Assembly (NCBI GenBank): GCA_947496175.1
Contig: CANMBU010000003.1
Span: 960,334-1,024,333 of the forward strand
Length of the DNA: 64,000 nucleotides
Direction of reading: 5' to 3'
Source of the DNA: an uncultured Roseovarius sp.
GTDB taxonomy: Bacteria > Pseudomonadota > Alphaproteobacteria > Rhodobacterales > Rhodobacteraceae
Within the stretch, counting starts at the first letter, position 1. Each line of letters begins with the position of its first letter. Of this stretch, positions 45,366 to 54,130 are shown in pieces. The translations under genes and the position numbers were made by a program. The notes beneath the pieces were generated by a model. The model saw only the letters and a program-made list of their open reading frames with translations, was not told where the DNA came from and searched no databases.

Positions 45366-46895
45366 CTAAAACGAATTGCTGCGACGGGCGCGCGTTGCGG
45401 CCCCAATCGCGCAGAGCAGCAAGGCAAGCGCAACAAAAGGCAGATCACCTAATCTGGAATAAGGTGTCGCTGCCAAAGCAGGCGGCAAAGGCGCGTCTAT
45501 CCAACCCGCTTTGCCCAATGGAATTTCCACTAGAATATGCCCCGCCCCGTCAATCACAGCCGACACGCCCGTATTGGCCGCGCGCACCATGGGCAGGCCT
45601 TGCTCTACACTGCGCAGCCGCGCCTTCGCCAGATGCTGATAGGGTCCAGACACCTTTCCAAACCAGGCATCATTGGTGATCATCAAGAGCACATTGGGAC
45701 GTTCCGGAGCCGAGAGGATATTGCGCGCAAAGACACCCTCGTAGCAAATCAAAGGCAGCGCCTTTCCAATCGACCCCATCTCAAGCACCTGCGCGCCGGG
45801 GCCTGATGAAAAACTAGCGCCGGTTTCCGCCGCCAGTCCCTTTATTCCAAATTTTGCAAGTAATCCGCCCAAAGGCATGAATTCCCCAAAAGGAACAAGA
45901 TGGTGCTTGTCATACAGCCCCGCGAGTTTGCCTTCACGGTCCATAAAGATCAGCGAATTGAAAATCCGATCGCCTTCGAGCCGTCGCAACCCCAAAACCA
46001 CCTCACTGCCCTGTGCCGCAGTGGCAATCGCGGCCAGCGTCTCCTCCGCATGGTTGAGCAATACGGGGAGCGCAGTTTCAGGCCAGATCACCATGTCGGG
46101 CCGCCCGTTCTCACCGGGCTCAGCTGTGAAGGCCACTTGCCGGTCATAGAAACCCTGCATTTTGTCAGGGTCCCATTTTTCATGTTGAGGTGCGTTGGGC
46201 TGAATAAGCCGCACGATGGGTGCATCGGCCATTTGGTCGGCGGTGGTTGGAGGCGGGGTCAGCCCGGCACCTGCAACGAAAAGACAAGCCAAAGCCAGAA
46301 CAGTTGCACCGCCGATCAAACGTCGCCCCGCGAAAATGTTCCAAATCGCAGACGCCCCGACCAAAACCAACAGGATGAGGCCCAGCGCCCCGGCCCAGGA
46401 GGACCAATAAAGCCAGGGCGTAGAGATCAGGACATGCCCCACCTGCGCCCATGGAAAGCCGGTCATCAGCCAGCCGCGCAGCGCCTCGAACGCGGTAAAT
46501 GCGCCGATCCACGCCAGCGCTCCGCCACCCAAGGCGCGCGCCACGCCCAAGGACAGAGCCCAGAAGATCGCAAACCCGAAGCTGACGCCTAAAATGGCAA
46601 ACGGCGCCAGCCATCCGTGCCGCACGATATCGACAAAGAACGGTTCAACAATCCAACTGAGCGAAAGAGCGAAATATCCTGCCCCTGACCAGAACCCAAT
46701 AGAAGCAGCGCGCCGCCAATCCGGAGCGTGTGTGTAAAGACCATAGACAACGGCAAGGGCCAGAAAAGTGAGCGGCCATAAATTCCAGGGCGCCTGCCCC
46801 AAAGCCGCCAGCGCACCCAGCACACCAAGACCGGCGAACCGATAAAGCCGCCGCGCCTCGCTGAAACGCTGAACGCGCGCGACCATGTCTGCCAT
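45366..46895 (-). CDS. lnt: Apolipoprotein N-acyltransferase
   Basis: Adds the third acyl chain to lipoproteins in the inner membrane. 509 residues: an N-terminal membrane domain with about six helices and a C-terminal nitrilase domain with the Glu-Lys-Cys triad (VIWPETALPVL, LYDKHHLVPFGEFMPL, PLICYEGVFA). The start MADMVARVQRFSEARR is kept. It follows corC with three bases between stop and start, so the two are co-transcribed. Confidence 0.96.
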   Translation of the reverse strand: MADMVARVQRFSEARRLYRFAGLGVLGALAALGQAPWNLWPLTFLALAVVYGLYTHAPDWRRAASIGFWSGAGYFALSLSWIVEPFFVDIVRHGWLAPFAILGVSFGFAIFWALSLGVARALGGGALAWIGAFTAFEALRGWLMTGFPWAQVGHVLISTPWLYWSSWAGALGLILLVLVGASAIWNIFAGRRLIGGATVLALACLFVAGAGLTPPPTTADQMADAPIVRLIQPNAPQHEKWDPDKMQGFYDRQVAFTAEPGENGRPDMVIWPETALPVLLNHAEETLAAIATAAQGSEVVLGLRRLEGDRIFNSLIFMDREGKLAGLYDKHHLVPFGEFMPLGGLLAKFGIKGLAAETGASFSSGPGAQVLEMGSIGKALPLICYEGVFARNILSAPERPNVLLMITNDAWFGKVSGPYQHLAKARLRSVEQGLPMVRAANTGVSAVIDGAGHILVEIPLGKAGWIDAPLPPALAATPYSRLGDLPFVALALLLCAIGAATRARRSNSF

Positions 46896-46898
46896 GCG

Positions 46899-47786
46899 CT
46901 AGCCCTCGGCCCCTTCAGGCAGGCGCACGCGCAGCCGCTGAATACGGCGCGGGTCTGCCTCGGCCACCTGAATTTCGATGCCATTGGGATGCTCTACGAG
47001 CTCGCCGCGCACCGGCACCCGGCCCAAAAGCATGAACACCAGCCCTCCAAGCGTGTCGATCTCTTCTTCATCGACCTTTTCCACTTCGGTCAGGGACATA
47101 CCAATCTCGGCCTCAAACTCATCCAGCGGTGTCTTGGCCAGCGCCATGTAGCAGCCTGGTTTTTCCTGGGTCCAATATTGCCCCTCGACCACGTCATGCT
47201 CATCGGCAATTTCACCCACGACCTGTTCGATCAGATCCTCGATGGTCACAAGACCATCCACACCACCATATTCGTCAATCACAAGCGCCATATGCCGCCG
47301 CTCGGCCTGCATCTTTTGCAACAGAACGCCAATGGACATCGAAGGCGGCACAAACAAGAGCGGGCGCAGCATCTTCTTCATAGAAAATCGCCCGCCGCCG
47401 TTGAAGCCGTGCTTGAGTGCAAAATCCTTAAGGTGAACAAACCCAATGGGCGTGTCCAGCGTGCCCTCATAGACCGGCAACCGCGTGAGTCCGCTGTCGC
47501 GAAAGGTCTGCACCAGCTCATCTTTGGTCGAGGTCGCAGAGACCGAGACAATGTCTGCCTTAGGAATGGCCACATCCTCAACCGACAAGCGCCGCAGGTT
47601 GCCAATACCAAGGCCTGTGGTCGCCATGACCTGGTCAGATTGCTCGGAATCGTCTTCTGTTTCGTCATTTGGAGACAGCGCGCCAAAGAGCCTGCTGAAA
47701 AAACCGCTCTGGTGATCGTCGCTGTCGTGATCTACCGATTGCGCGCCCTGCGCTGCGGTAGAGGATCCTTCGTTACTGTCGCCCAT
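46899..47786 (-). CDS. corC: CBS-domain CorC/YbeX-type transporter-associated protein
   Basis: About 295 residues without a membrane domain. A CBS pair is visible (VEDVAIPKADIVSVSATSTKDELVQTFRDSGLTRLPVYEG and MKKMLRPLLFVPPSMSIGVLLQKMQAERRHMALVIDEYGGVDGLVTIEDLIEQVVGEI). A CorC/HlyC-type C-terminal domain follows (GLVFMLLGRVPVRGELVEHPNGIEIQVAEADPRRIQRLRVRL). An acidic Asp/Ser/Gln-rich N-terminus precedes it. YbeX of E. coli has been tied to ribosome quality and magnesium. Start MGDSNEGSSTAA at 47786 avoids overlap with ybeY. It lies between ybeY and lnt, the conserved order. Confidence 0.9.
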   Translation of the reverse strand: MGDSNEGSSTAAQGAQSVDHDSDDHQSGFFSRLFGALSPNDETEDDSEQSDQVMATTGLGIGNLRRLSVEDVAIPKADIVSVSATSTKDELVQTFRDSGLTRLPVYEGTLDTPIGFVHLKDFALKHGFNGGGRFSMKKMLRPLLFVPPSMSIGVLLQKMQAERRHMALVIDEYGGVDGLVTIEDLIEQVVGEIADEHDVVEGQYWTQEKPGCYMALAKTPLDEFEAEIGMSLTEVEKVDEEEIDTLGGLVFMLLGRVPVRGELVEHPNGIEIQVAEADPRRIQRLRVRLPEGAEG

Positions 47787-47823
47787 TGTCACTTTCTCGA
47801 AAAAGGGTTTGCCCCTCACACGC

Positions 47824-48312
47824 TCAATATGGGTCAGGTAGACCCAGTTTGCCAAGTATTTCGACCTCAAGTCCTTCCATCAGGGTGGCATCCAGGTCAC
47901 GCTCGTGGTCATAGCCCAGCAAATGCAAAACTCCGTGAACAACAAGATGCGTCACATGGTCGGCCATCGGCCTGCCCGCCGCCTCTGCTTCGCGCAGGCA
48001 GGTGTCGTACGCAATGGCAATGTCGCCCAGTTCAGTTTCTTGCGCAGGATCCGGCGCATTGGGTGTCGCTCCTTCAACCGCAGCAGCGCGCTCGGCGCTT
48101 GGCCAGCTCAAAACGTTTGTAGGATCAGGTTTGTCGCGAAAATCGCCGTTGAGCGTTGCAATACGCGCGTCATCACAGGCCAGAACGGAGATTTCAAAGG
48201 CATTGGGATCAAGGTCAAGATGGGTGAGCGTTGCCAGAGCGGCACGCTGGGCCATTTCGTCCAGACCAAGGGAAGACCAGCGGCCATCTTCCAAAATGAC
48301 ATCCACAGTCAT
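47824..48312 (-). CDS. ybeY: Endoribonuclease YbeY (16S rRNA maturation)
   Basis: 162 residues from the start MTVDVILEDGRW. Single-metal RNase with the HGVLHLLGYDHERD motif (H-x3-H-x5-H). The preceding segment NVLSWPS and LGDIAIAYD are also family-typical. It acts in 16S rRNA 3'-end maturation and ribosome quality control. It is downstream of phoH by 80 bases that hold two perfect palindromes, and upstream of corC. Confidence 0.96.
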   Translation of the reverse strand: MTVDVILEDGRWSSLGLDEMAQRAALATLTHLDLDPNAFEISVLACDDARIATLNGDFRDKPDPTNVLSWPSAERAAAVEGATPNAPDPAQETELGDIAIAYDTCLREAEAAGRPMADHVTHLVVHGVLHLLGYDHERDLDATLMEGLEVEILGKLGLPDPY

Positions 48313-48339
48313 CGCGCTACACGTCAACCGTAGCGCACT

Positions 48340-48382
48340 TGGAAAATTGCAATTTTCCAGACCATTTTCTTGCAAGAAAATG
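48340..48382. repeat. Twin perfect palindromes between phoH and ybeY
   Basis: tggaaaattgcaattttcca (48340-48359) and cattttcttgcaagaaaatg (48363-48382) are each perfect 20-base palindromes, separated by three bases. In RNA they would form two successive hairpins with little or no loop between two genes of one operon. They could be a processing, attenuation or protein-binding site. Confidence 0.6.
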
Positions 48383-48392
48383 TGCCCCCGGA

Positions 48393-49394
48393 TCACGTAT
48401 CTGCGTCATAGGCCTCGATAATGGCCGCCACCAGCGGATGGCGCACCACGTCCTTGGCGGTGAAGTAGTTGAATGCAATCTTTGGAATATCCTTCAAAAC
48501 GCGCTCCGCATCGTGCAAGCCACTGGTTACCCCTCGCGGCAGGTCCACTTGAGAACGGTCACCGGTAATCACCATCCGGCTGCCTTCGCCCAGACGCGTC
48601 AGGAACATCTTCATCTGCATGGACGTGGCGTTCTGCGCCTCATCCAGCACAACAAAAGCGTTGGACAATGTGCGCCCGCGCATAAACGCCAGCGGTGCAA
48701 TCTCAATGCGCTTTTCCTCAATGAGTTTCGCCACTTGTTTGCCCGGCAAAAAGTCATTCAGCGCGTCATAAAGCGGCTGCATATAGGGATCGACCTTGTC
48801 CTTCATATCGCCAGGCAGATAGCCAAGCTTCTCGCCCGCCTCGACGGCAGGACGGCTCAGGATGATGCGATCCACATGGCCTTCGATGAACATGCTGACG
48901 CCCACAGCAACCGCCAGATAGGTCTTGCCCGTTCCCGCAGGACCAATCCCAAACGCAAGCTCATTGGTAAAAAGCGCGTTCACATAGGCTTTCTGGGCAT
49001 CCGTACGAGGCTCTACCGGCTTCTTGCGGGTCTTGATCTCAACCCGCCCGCCTTTGAACATTTCAAGCTGATCACCATTCTCTGGCGCAGCCTCAGCACT
49101 GCCCATGCGAAGCTCGCGGTCCACATCGCCCGGCTCAACACTGCGCCCCTCTTCCAGCCGCTGATAGAGCGACATGAGCACATCGCGCGCAGCCTGCGCA
49201 TTGTCAGCGTCCCCGATGATCGCAAGCTGGTTGCCCCGGCGCAATATCTGTACGCCCAGCGATTTCTCAATATCAGCCAGGTTGCGGTCATATTCACCGC
49301 ACAGGTCGATCAACAGGAAATTGTCAGGAAACTCGATGACGGTTTCATCAATGGCGTTCGGGTCGTTGGACGGCATCAGCACATGTGTGGCCAA
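48393..49394 (-). CDS. phoH: PhoH-family ATPase
   Basis: 333 residues. The Walker A box is FGIGPAGTGKTYLAVA and Walker B VVLDEAQNAT, with SRPAVEAGEKLGYLPGDMKDKV and the C-terminal TGDRSQVDLPRG typical of PhoH/YbeZ. The N-terminal region (residues ~20-110) is a KH-like domain. It is linked with YbeY in RNA metabolism. It starts the order phoH–ybeY–corC–lnt, conserved in alphaproteobacteria. Confidence 0.95.
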   Translation of the reverse strand: MATHVLMPSNDPNAIDETVIEFPDNFLLIDLCGEYDRNLADIEKSLGVQILRRGNQLAIIGDADNAQAARDVLMSLYQRLEEGRSVEPGDVDRELRMGSAEAAPENGDQLEMFKGGRVEIKTRKKPVEPRTDAQKAYVNALFTNELAFGIGPAGTGKTYLAVAVGVSMFIEGHVDRIILSRPAVEAGEKLGYLPGDMKDKVDPYMQPLYDALNDFLPGKQVAKLIEEKRIEIAPLAFMRGRTLSNAFVVLDEAQNATSMQMKMFLTRLGEGSRMVITGDRSQVDLPRGVTSGLHDAERVLKDIPKIAFNYFTAKDVVRHPLVAAIIEAYDADT

Positions 49395-49519
49395 TCAGAG
49401 CTCCCTTGTGAGCGGATTCGCAGTGATGGTGCCAAGTTGCACGACCATGTGCAAGCCCGACTGGTTTCGGCTCAAGTGATTGCTCCGAAAAACGCCAAAT
49501 GCATGACCATTCGCTGAAC

Positions 49520-49825
49520 TCAGACCGAATCCGCCACAGACGAACCAGATTTGAACGGGCCAACCGCAGTATTGGGCTCTCCGGCTCCGGAACAGACTGG
49601 TTTTCCATCATGATCTAGCCGTTGTGAGAGATACCCCTCAACCCCGTCATCAATGATCCAATGGTCACAGCCATTCGGGTCAATCCAGATGCCCGCCTTA
49701 AGTTCACTGAGATGTTTGCTGTCCAGACCGCGATCCACAGTTTTATCCGCCTTCGTGCCCAGTTCACTGCATGCACCCAGCGCACCGATCAAAGGCAGTG
49801 CCACGATAAATTTCAAAAATGTCAT
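49520..49825 (-). CDS. Small lipoprotein with DGC-HW motif (partner of the OmpA gene)
   Basis: About 101 residues. The signal peptide ends in the lipobox LGAC (MTFLKFIVALPLIGALGACSELG). The body contains IWIDPNGCDHWIIDDGVEGYLSQ, then HDGKPVC, a pattern that recurs almost identically in the OmpA-family gene just upstream (IWVDPDGCEHWVMDDGTEGFM ... GKPVC). The two cysteines frame a compact 27-residue unit, probably a disulfide-linked knot. Start MTFLKF at 49825 leaves an 11-base gap to the upstream gene, so both are in one transcript. I know of no function for this unit. Confidence 0.75.
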   Translation of the reverse strand: MTFLKFIVALPLIGALGACSELGTKADKTVDRGLDSKHLSELKAGIWIDPNGCDHWIIDDGVEGYLSQRLDHDGKPVCSGAGEPNTAVGPFKSGSSVADSV

Positions 49826-49836
49826 GCCCTGCCCCT

Positions 49837-50406
49837 TTACCGCACACATGTGATTTCAACGCGGCGGTTCTTGGCCTGACCTGCCGCGGTGGCATTTGTC
49901 GCTGTGGGGTTGCGCTCTCCATAACCCCGCACATCGGTGATCTTCGCCCCGACGCCCGACGCCACACGCGCCACGGCATTGGCCCGGCGCAAAGACAGGT
50001 CCAGATTATGCTCATCAGACGCCCGGCTGTCGGTGTGCCCCGTGATGATGAAAGACTTGGCATCTGCAGTTGCAAAGAACTTGGCCAGCCTGATCTGACC
50101 TGCGTTGCTGATCCGGGCGCTGTTGGTGGCAAACATCTGATCGGTGCTCACCACACCGCACACGATGCCTCTATGACAGACCGGCTTGCCCTGGCGATTG
50201 ACATGCGGGGTCATGAACCCTTCGGTTCCGTCATCCATCACCCAGTGTTCACAGCCATCCGGATCAACCCAGATTGTGGGCACATAACGCTCACCGCTTT
50301 GCGCTTGGGCGTGGCTTGTAACAGCGCTCACGCTCATCGCGGCACCTGTCAGAACAACACAGAGTGATTTGAAAACACGTGTTGTCCACGTCTTGCTTGA
50401 TGTCAT
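49837..50406 (-). CDS. OmpA-family protein with N-terminal DGC-HW motif
   Basis: 189 residues: signal peptide (ending near HAQAQ), the motif unit described for its neighbour (residues ~45-78, IWVDPDGCEHWVMDD then GKPVCHRGIVC), and a C-terminal OmpA-like peptidoglycan-binding domain (FATADAKSFIITGHTDSRASDEHNLDLSLRRANAVARVASGVGAKITDVRGYGERNPTATN ... NRRVEI). It is probably anchored to peptidoglycan in the periplasm. The OmpA part has the usual D/R ligands for diaminopimelate. It precedes the small lipoprotein gene by 11 bases. Confidence 0.88.
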   Translation of the reverse strand: MTSSKTWTTRVFKSLCVVLTGAAMSVSAVTSHAQAQSGERYVPTIWVDPDGCEHWVMDDGTEGFMTPHVNRQGKPVCHRGIVCGVVSTDQMFATNSARISNAGQIRLAKFFATADAKSFIITGHTDSRASDEHNLDLSLRRANAVARVASGVGAKITDVRGYGERNPTATNATAAGQAKNRRVEITCVR

Positions 50407-50555
50407 CTTGTCCCCCCAGAAAAACCCGTATGGCAGTGCGGGCTCTCGAATTTTCGCAAGCTTAGCAAACTCGCGTCACAAAGGAAGAAAAAAGACACCA
50501 CATATTGTGAACAGCATCACCGTTGCCGCACCATAGGACAGTCAAAGGACAAACC

Positions 50556-51884
50556 CTACTTGGAGACGATCCGCCCCGCCAGGGAATTTGCCCCACTCTC
50601 AATGATTTCCACCTGAGCCAGTTGGCCTATGCCCACGTCCGCATCTGCAACATGCACGGCGTGCAGATAATCGGATTTTCCAACCATCTGCCCCGGCAAG
50701 CGACCTGGCTTTTCAAAAAGAACACCGACCGTGCGCCCGACCATTGCATCCTGAATGATCCGCTGATGATGGGTGATGCGCGCCTGCAGGCGGTGCAACC
50801 GCTCGGTTTTCACGTCCTCTGGCAGCTGATCCCGCTCTGCCGCCGGAGTGCCGGGACGGGTGGAGTACTTGAAGGAATAGGCGTAGCCGTATTCCACTTC
50901 CTCGATAAGGTCGATTGTATCCTGAAAATCCTGCTCAGATTCTTCTGGGAACCCCACGATGAAGTCACCAGACAGAACTATGTCGGGCCGCGCAGCGCGG
51001 ATACGCTCAATCAGGCGCAGGTAGCTTTCGGCGGTATGGCTGCGGTTCATCCTCTTGAGGATCCGGTCACTGCCAGATTGAACCGGCAAATGCAGATAGG
51101 GCATCAGCTTGGCACACGTGCCATGTGCCTCAATGAGGTCGTCGGTCATGTCATTGGGGTGGCTGGTGGTGAAGCGAATGCGCTCCAGCCCGTCGACCTT
51201 GTCCAGTTCCCAAATGAGCTTGGCCAAAGACCAGTCCGCCCCATCAGGCCCCGCCCCGTGATAGGCATTCACATTCTGACCCAGAAGGGTGATCTCACGC
51301 ACGCCGCGCTCTACGAGGTCTTGCGCCTCTTCGACAATGCGCCCCACCGGGCGGCTCACTTCGGCACCTCGCGTGTAGGGCACCACGCAGAAGGCACAAA
51401 ACTTATCGCACCCCTCCTGCACTGTCAGGAACGCCGTCGGTCCTCGCTTGGCCTTGGGCCGGTGACGCAGCGTGTCGAACTTGTCATCCACGGGAAACTC
51501 GGTGTCGAGCGCCTTGCCCCCCTCTTGCGTTTTCGCCTCCAACTCCGGCAGACGGTGATAGCTCTGCGGCCCCACAACCAGATCAACCATCGGCTGCCGA
51601 CGCATAATTTCCTGACCCTCGGCCTGCGCCACGCATCCAGCCACGCCAATCTTCAGGTCCGGCTTGGCCTCTTTCAGTCCCTTGAAACGCCCCAGCTCGG
51701 AATAAACCTTTTCCGCCGCCTTTTCACGGATGTGGCAGGTATTCAAAAGGATCATATCCGCGTCATCGGGCGTATCGGTCTCAACATAGCCCGCCCCCCC
51801 CATGGCCTCGGCCATGCGTTCGCTGTCATAGACATTCATCTGACAGCCATAGGTCTTGATATAAAGCCGTTTGGCCTTGGACAT
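50556..51884 (-). CDS. miaB: tRNA-2-methylthio-N6-isopentenyladenosine synthase
   Basis: Radical-SAM methylthiotransferase acting on i6A37 in tRNA. 442 residues. The N-terminal cluster cysteines are in [16 protein letters not shown] and VAGCVAQ; the radical-SAM triad is [17 protein letters not shown]-terminal TRAM domain follows ([43 protein letters not shown]). It is divergent from the glycosyltransferase-like gene. Confidence 0.98.
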   Translation of the reverse strand: MSKAKRLYIKTYGCQMNVYDSERMAEAMGGAGYVETDTPDDADMILLNTCHIREKAAEKVYSELGRFKGLKEAKPDLKIGVAGCVAQAEGQEIMRRQPMVDLVVGPQSYHRLPELEAKTQEGGKALDTEFPVDDKFDTLRHRPKAKRGPTAFLTVQEGCDKFCAFCVVPYTRGAEVSRPVGRIVEEAQDLVERGVREITLLGQNVNAYHGAGPDGADWSLAKLIWELDKVDGLERIRFTTSHPNDMTDDLIEAHGTCAKLMPYLHLPVQSGSDRILKRMNRSHTAESYLRLIERIRAARPDIVLSGDFIVGFPEESEQDFQDTIDLIEEVEYGYAYSFKYSTRPGTPAAERDQLPEDVKTERLHRLQARITHHQRIIQDAMVGRTVGVLFEKPGRLPGQMVGKSDYLHAVHVADADVGIGQLAQVEIIESGANSLAGRIVSK

Positions 51885-51994
51885 GGGACGCCCACCTTTG
51901 TCGCGGTTTCAGGGCGCCTGCCTACATCAAACCACCCATGTCTTGCAATGCGCTGCGTTTTGATCGACCTTGCACAAAAAGAGCAGACAACGAC

Positions 51995-52864
51995 ATGCAG
52001 CACGAAGATCTGACGACATTCCTGAAAGCAAAGCCCCAGGCCCTTGCCAAGGGGCCGATTGCGTTGATTTTCATAGAAGACGAGGTCGAAGTCGACACCA
52101 CGCTGCGCCATCATCTTGATTGCGGGTTCAAGTCAGTTCTGAGCTTTATGCCAAAGGATTTCAAACTGGCTGATGATGTGGCCCGCAAAGTGCATCGCAT
52201 CGAGTACAATGTCACCCACGACGCCTCTTATGTGGACCTGATCAACCAAGTGATTCCGGCGTCCAACAATCAGTGGCTCTATTTTTGCTTTAACGCGGAA
52301 TACCTTTTCTACCCGTTCTGCGAGACCCGTACGGTGGGCGAATTGCTGACCTTCCATTTCGAAGAACGGCGCGATGCGATGCTGTCCTACGTGGTGGATG
52401 TCTATGCCGGGGACTTGAACAAACATCCCAATGCCGTGTCGCTGGAAGACGCGCATCTGGACAAGTCCGGCTACTACGCACTGGCACGCAACGACCCGGA
52501 CAATCACAACCATCCAAAGGAACGTCAGCTGAATTTCTTTGGCGGTTTGCGCTGGCGCTATGAAGAGCACATCCCCGAAGATCGGCGCAAGATTGACCGG
52601 ATCTCGCTTTTCCGCGCCAAGCCGGGGCTCAAAATGCGGGCCGATCACACGTTCAATGACGAAGAATACAACACCTATGCCTGCCCCTGGCACCACAATG
52701 TCACGGCCTCAGTGATCTCGTTTCGCGCCGCCAAAGCGCTCAAGCGCAACCCCGGCTCGACGTTCGATATCGAGACCTTCAAATGGCATAACTCAACACA
52801 GTTTGAGTGGCATTCGCGACAATTGCTGGATCTGGGTCTCATGGAACCCGGCCAGTGGTTCTAA
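51995..52864 (+). CDS. Glycosyltransferase-family-2-like protein (DUF4422/glyco_trans_2-like)
   Basis: About 289 residues. The protein has the look of a nucleotide-sugar transferase without clear classical motifs: an N-terminal segment (PIALIFIEDEVEVDTTLRHHLDCGFKSVLSF), acidic tracts (NAEYLFYPFCETRTVGEL, VDVYAGD), and C-terminal FHWHNSTQFEWH-like aromatic end. Relatives are annotated as glycosyl transferase family 2 in roseobacters. Start MQHEDLTTFLK at 51995 is chosen; it lacks a leader peptide. Its stop (taa, 52862-52864) is inside the left end of repeat copy B. Confidence 0.6.
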   Translation: MQHEDLTTFLKAKPQALAKGPIALIFIEDEVEVDTTLRHHLDCGFKSVLSFMPKDFKLADDVARKVHRIEYNVTHDASYVDLINQVIPASNNQWLYFCFNAEYLFYPFCETRTVGELLTFHFEERRDAMLSYVVDVYAGDLNKHPNAVSLEDAHLDKSGYYALARNDPDNHNHPKERQLNFFGGLRWRYEEHIPEDRRKIDRISLFRAKPGLKMRADHTFNDEEYNTYACPWHHNVTASVISFRAAKALKRNPGSTFDIETFKWHNSTQFEWHSRQLLDLGLMEPGQWF

Positions 52865-52977
52865 AGCGTTTTGCCTTTAACCTGAGACATCAGCGAAAGG
52901 CGAAACGCGTGCAACGATTGAGTGTCGCGCAGCGTTTCGCGATCATCTGTGAATCTAGTTCATCGCGAAACGCTTTA
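52861..52977. repeat. Full copy B of the ctaaagcg dispersed palindromic repeat
   Basis: Begins ctaaagcg and ends cgcttta(a). About 118 bases, some 88% identical by eye to copy A at 43995-44112. The left end contains the stop codon of the glycosyltransferase-like gene (+ strand), and the right end contains the stop codon of the ferric-reductase-like gene (- strand, 52975-52977). The same internal hairpins form. Confidence 0.85.
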
Positions 52978-53565
52978 ACGCCGCCGCGCCCAGATGCGCA
53001 GGTTGATCACAGCCTTTAGGAAAACCACACCAACAAGTATGCAAAGCGCCCATTTGCTGATCGGCTCCATCGCCCCTTCGATCAAGAGCGCATGGACCAC
53101 GGTTCCGGTGATAATTACGGCGGCAAGGCTGGTATGGCCCCGGCGCCAAAGCCTGGGACCAAGTCGAAGGCGCTTTCTCAGAAGTGCAAGAAGCGCCGCT
53201 AAAAACACAGCCCACATTGCAATAACGCCCCAGACCGAGAACGGCGTGGGTGATCGGAAGAGCAGCACATCAATGACATCCGGCGGGCTTGTGATCCATA
53301 ATCCCACGACATGCACAACGACAGCCAAAACCAGACTGGCACCAATCCAGCTATGCACACGCCGACCTGTCATTGCTGGCAATCCGGGTAAGACCCCAAC
53401 CGCCAGGAGTGGCTGCAGCAGCATCAGGGCCAAACCCAAAATGCCAGCAAAACCTGCAATGATGTAAACTGGCTCACGCCATTGCAGAAGCGGACTCTGC
53501 GTTGCGGCCAACACAGGCGCGCCAACGGCCAGCCCAACGGCGATCCAAATCAGAATGGCACGCAT
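52975..53565 (-). CDS. Ferric-reductase-like transmembrane protein
   Basis: About 196 residues with six hydrophobic helices. Two histidine-containing helices (RRVHSWIGASLVLAVVVHVVGLW and WRRGHTSLAAVIITGTVVHALLI) give four histidines placed to bind two b-type haems, as in YedZ/MsrQ and ferric reductases. No flavin or NAD domain is attached. Start MRAILIWIAVGL at 53565. It follows the Tat-signal gene by 28 bases on the same strand, so the pair probably works together in extracytoplasmic electron transfer. Its stop comes from repeat copy B. Confidence 0.75.
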   Translation of the reverse strand: MRAILIWIAVGLAVGAPVLAATQSPLLQWREPVYIIAGFAGILGLALMLLQPLLAVGVLPGLPAMTGRRVHSWIGASLVLAVVVHVVGLWITSPPDVIDVLLFRSPTPFSVWGVIAMWAVFLAALLALLRKRLRLGPRLWRRGHTSLAAVIITGTVVHALLIEGAMEPISKWALCILVGVVFLKAVINLRIWARRR

Positions 53566-53593
53566 GACCGGCAAGGCGATACGACAGCCTGGC

Positions 53594-54094
53594 TCAAACC
53601 GGTTTCAACACGAACTCAACATGCAGCGTGGTATCGCTCGAACTGGCCATGATGGGGCGCAGGAACACGGTCTCAAACGCGGCATCATCAAACTCGGCAT
53701 CATAGGCCAGATGGCCATGCGGTTGGCCAAATGCAGGAACAATCTGCGGCATGTCCATGCGAAACGCGCCGTTGGCGTCGGTCAACGTGGCGCCATGGCT
53801 TTCCGGTTCGCGTTCATGGCCTTCGGTGGTATGCGCCCACATTTGGATGCGACGCCCCTCAAGCGGTGCGCCGTCTCCGGCGCGACGCACGGAGCCTGTC
53901 ATCAAAAAACCGCCCCTTCCAATGCGCTCAACAATTGGCGCGCCCGGATAATAGTTGTTTGCGCCCCCCGGCATGGTCAGAGTCGGTGCAATGCCTTCAG
54001 CGCGCGCTGGCACCAACAGGCCCGACGCACCTGTGGCCATAACCGCGCCACTACCGGCCAGAACATGACGACGAGTGAGGAGTGACTTGCTCAT
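53594..54094 (-). CDS. Tat-exported intradiol-dioxygenase-like protein
   Basis: 166 residues. Tat signal (LLTRRHVLAGSGAVMATGASGLLVPARAEG). The mature part resembles the β-sandwich of protocatechuate/catechol intradiol dioxygenases: GSVRRAGDGAPLEGRRIQMWAHTTEGHE, TLTDANGAFRMDMPQIV, PHGHLAYDAEFDDAAF. The two-histidine string P-H-G-H sits where the iron histidines lie, but the tyrosine ligands expected near the earlier loop are not evident, so the metal site is changed. An AGCACA-AA-TGTGCT dyad lies 37 bases upstream of its start. The next gene downstream is a ferric-reductase-like membrane protein. Confidence 0.72.
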   Translation of the reverse strand: MSKSLLTRRHVLAGSGAVMATGASGLLVPARAEGIAPTLTMPGGANNYYPGAPIVERIGRGGFLMTGSVRRAGDGAPLEGRRIQMWAHTTEGHEREPESHGATLTDANGAFRMDMPQIVPAFGQPHGHLAYDAEFDDAAFETVFLRPIMASSSDTTLHVEFVLKPV

Positions 54095-54130
54095 AGGTAT
54101 GTCTCCTTTGCCGCTTTAATTGAGGAAACT

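Noticed and set aside
46989..48122. 377-residue frame opposite corC and ybeY
   Set aside because: Crosses two real genes; no motifs.
48339..49517. 392-residue frame opposite phoH
   Set aside because: Antisense shadow of phoH.
50523..52013. 496-residue frame opposite miaB
   Set aside because: Antisense shadow; miaB has all cluster cysteines.
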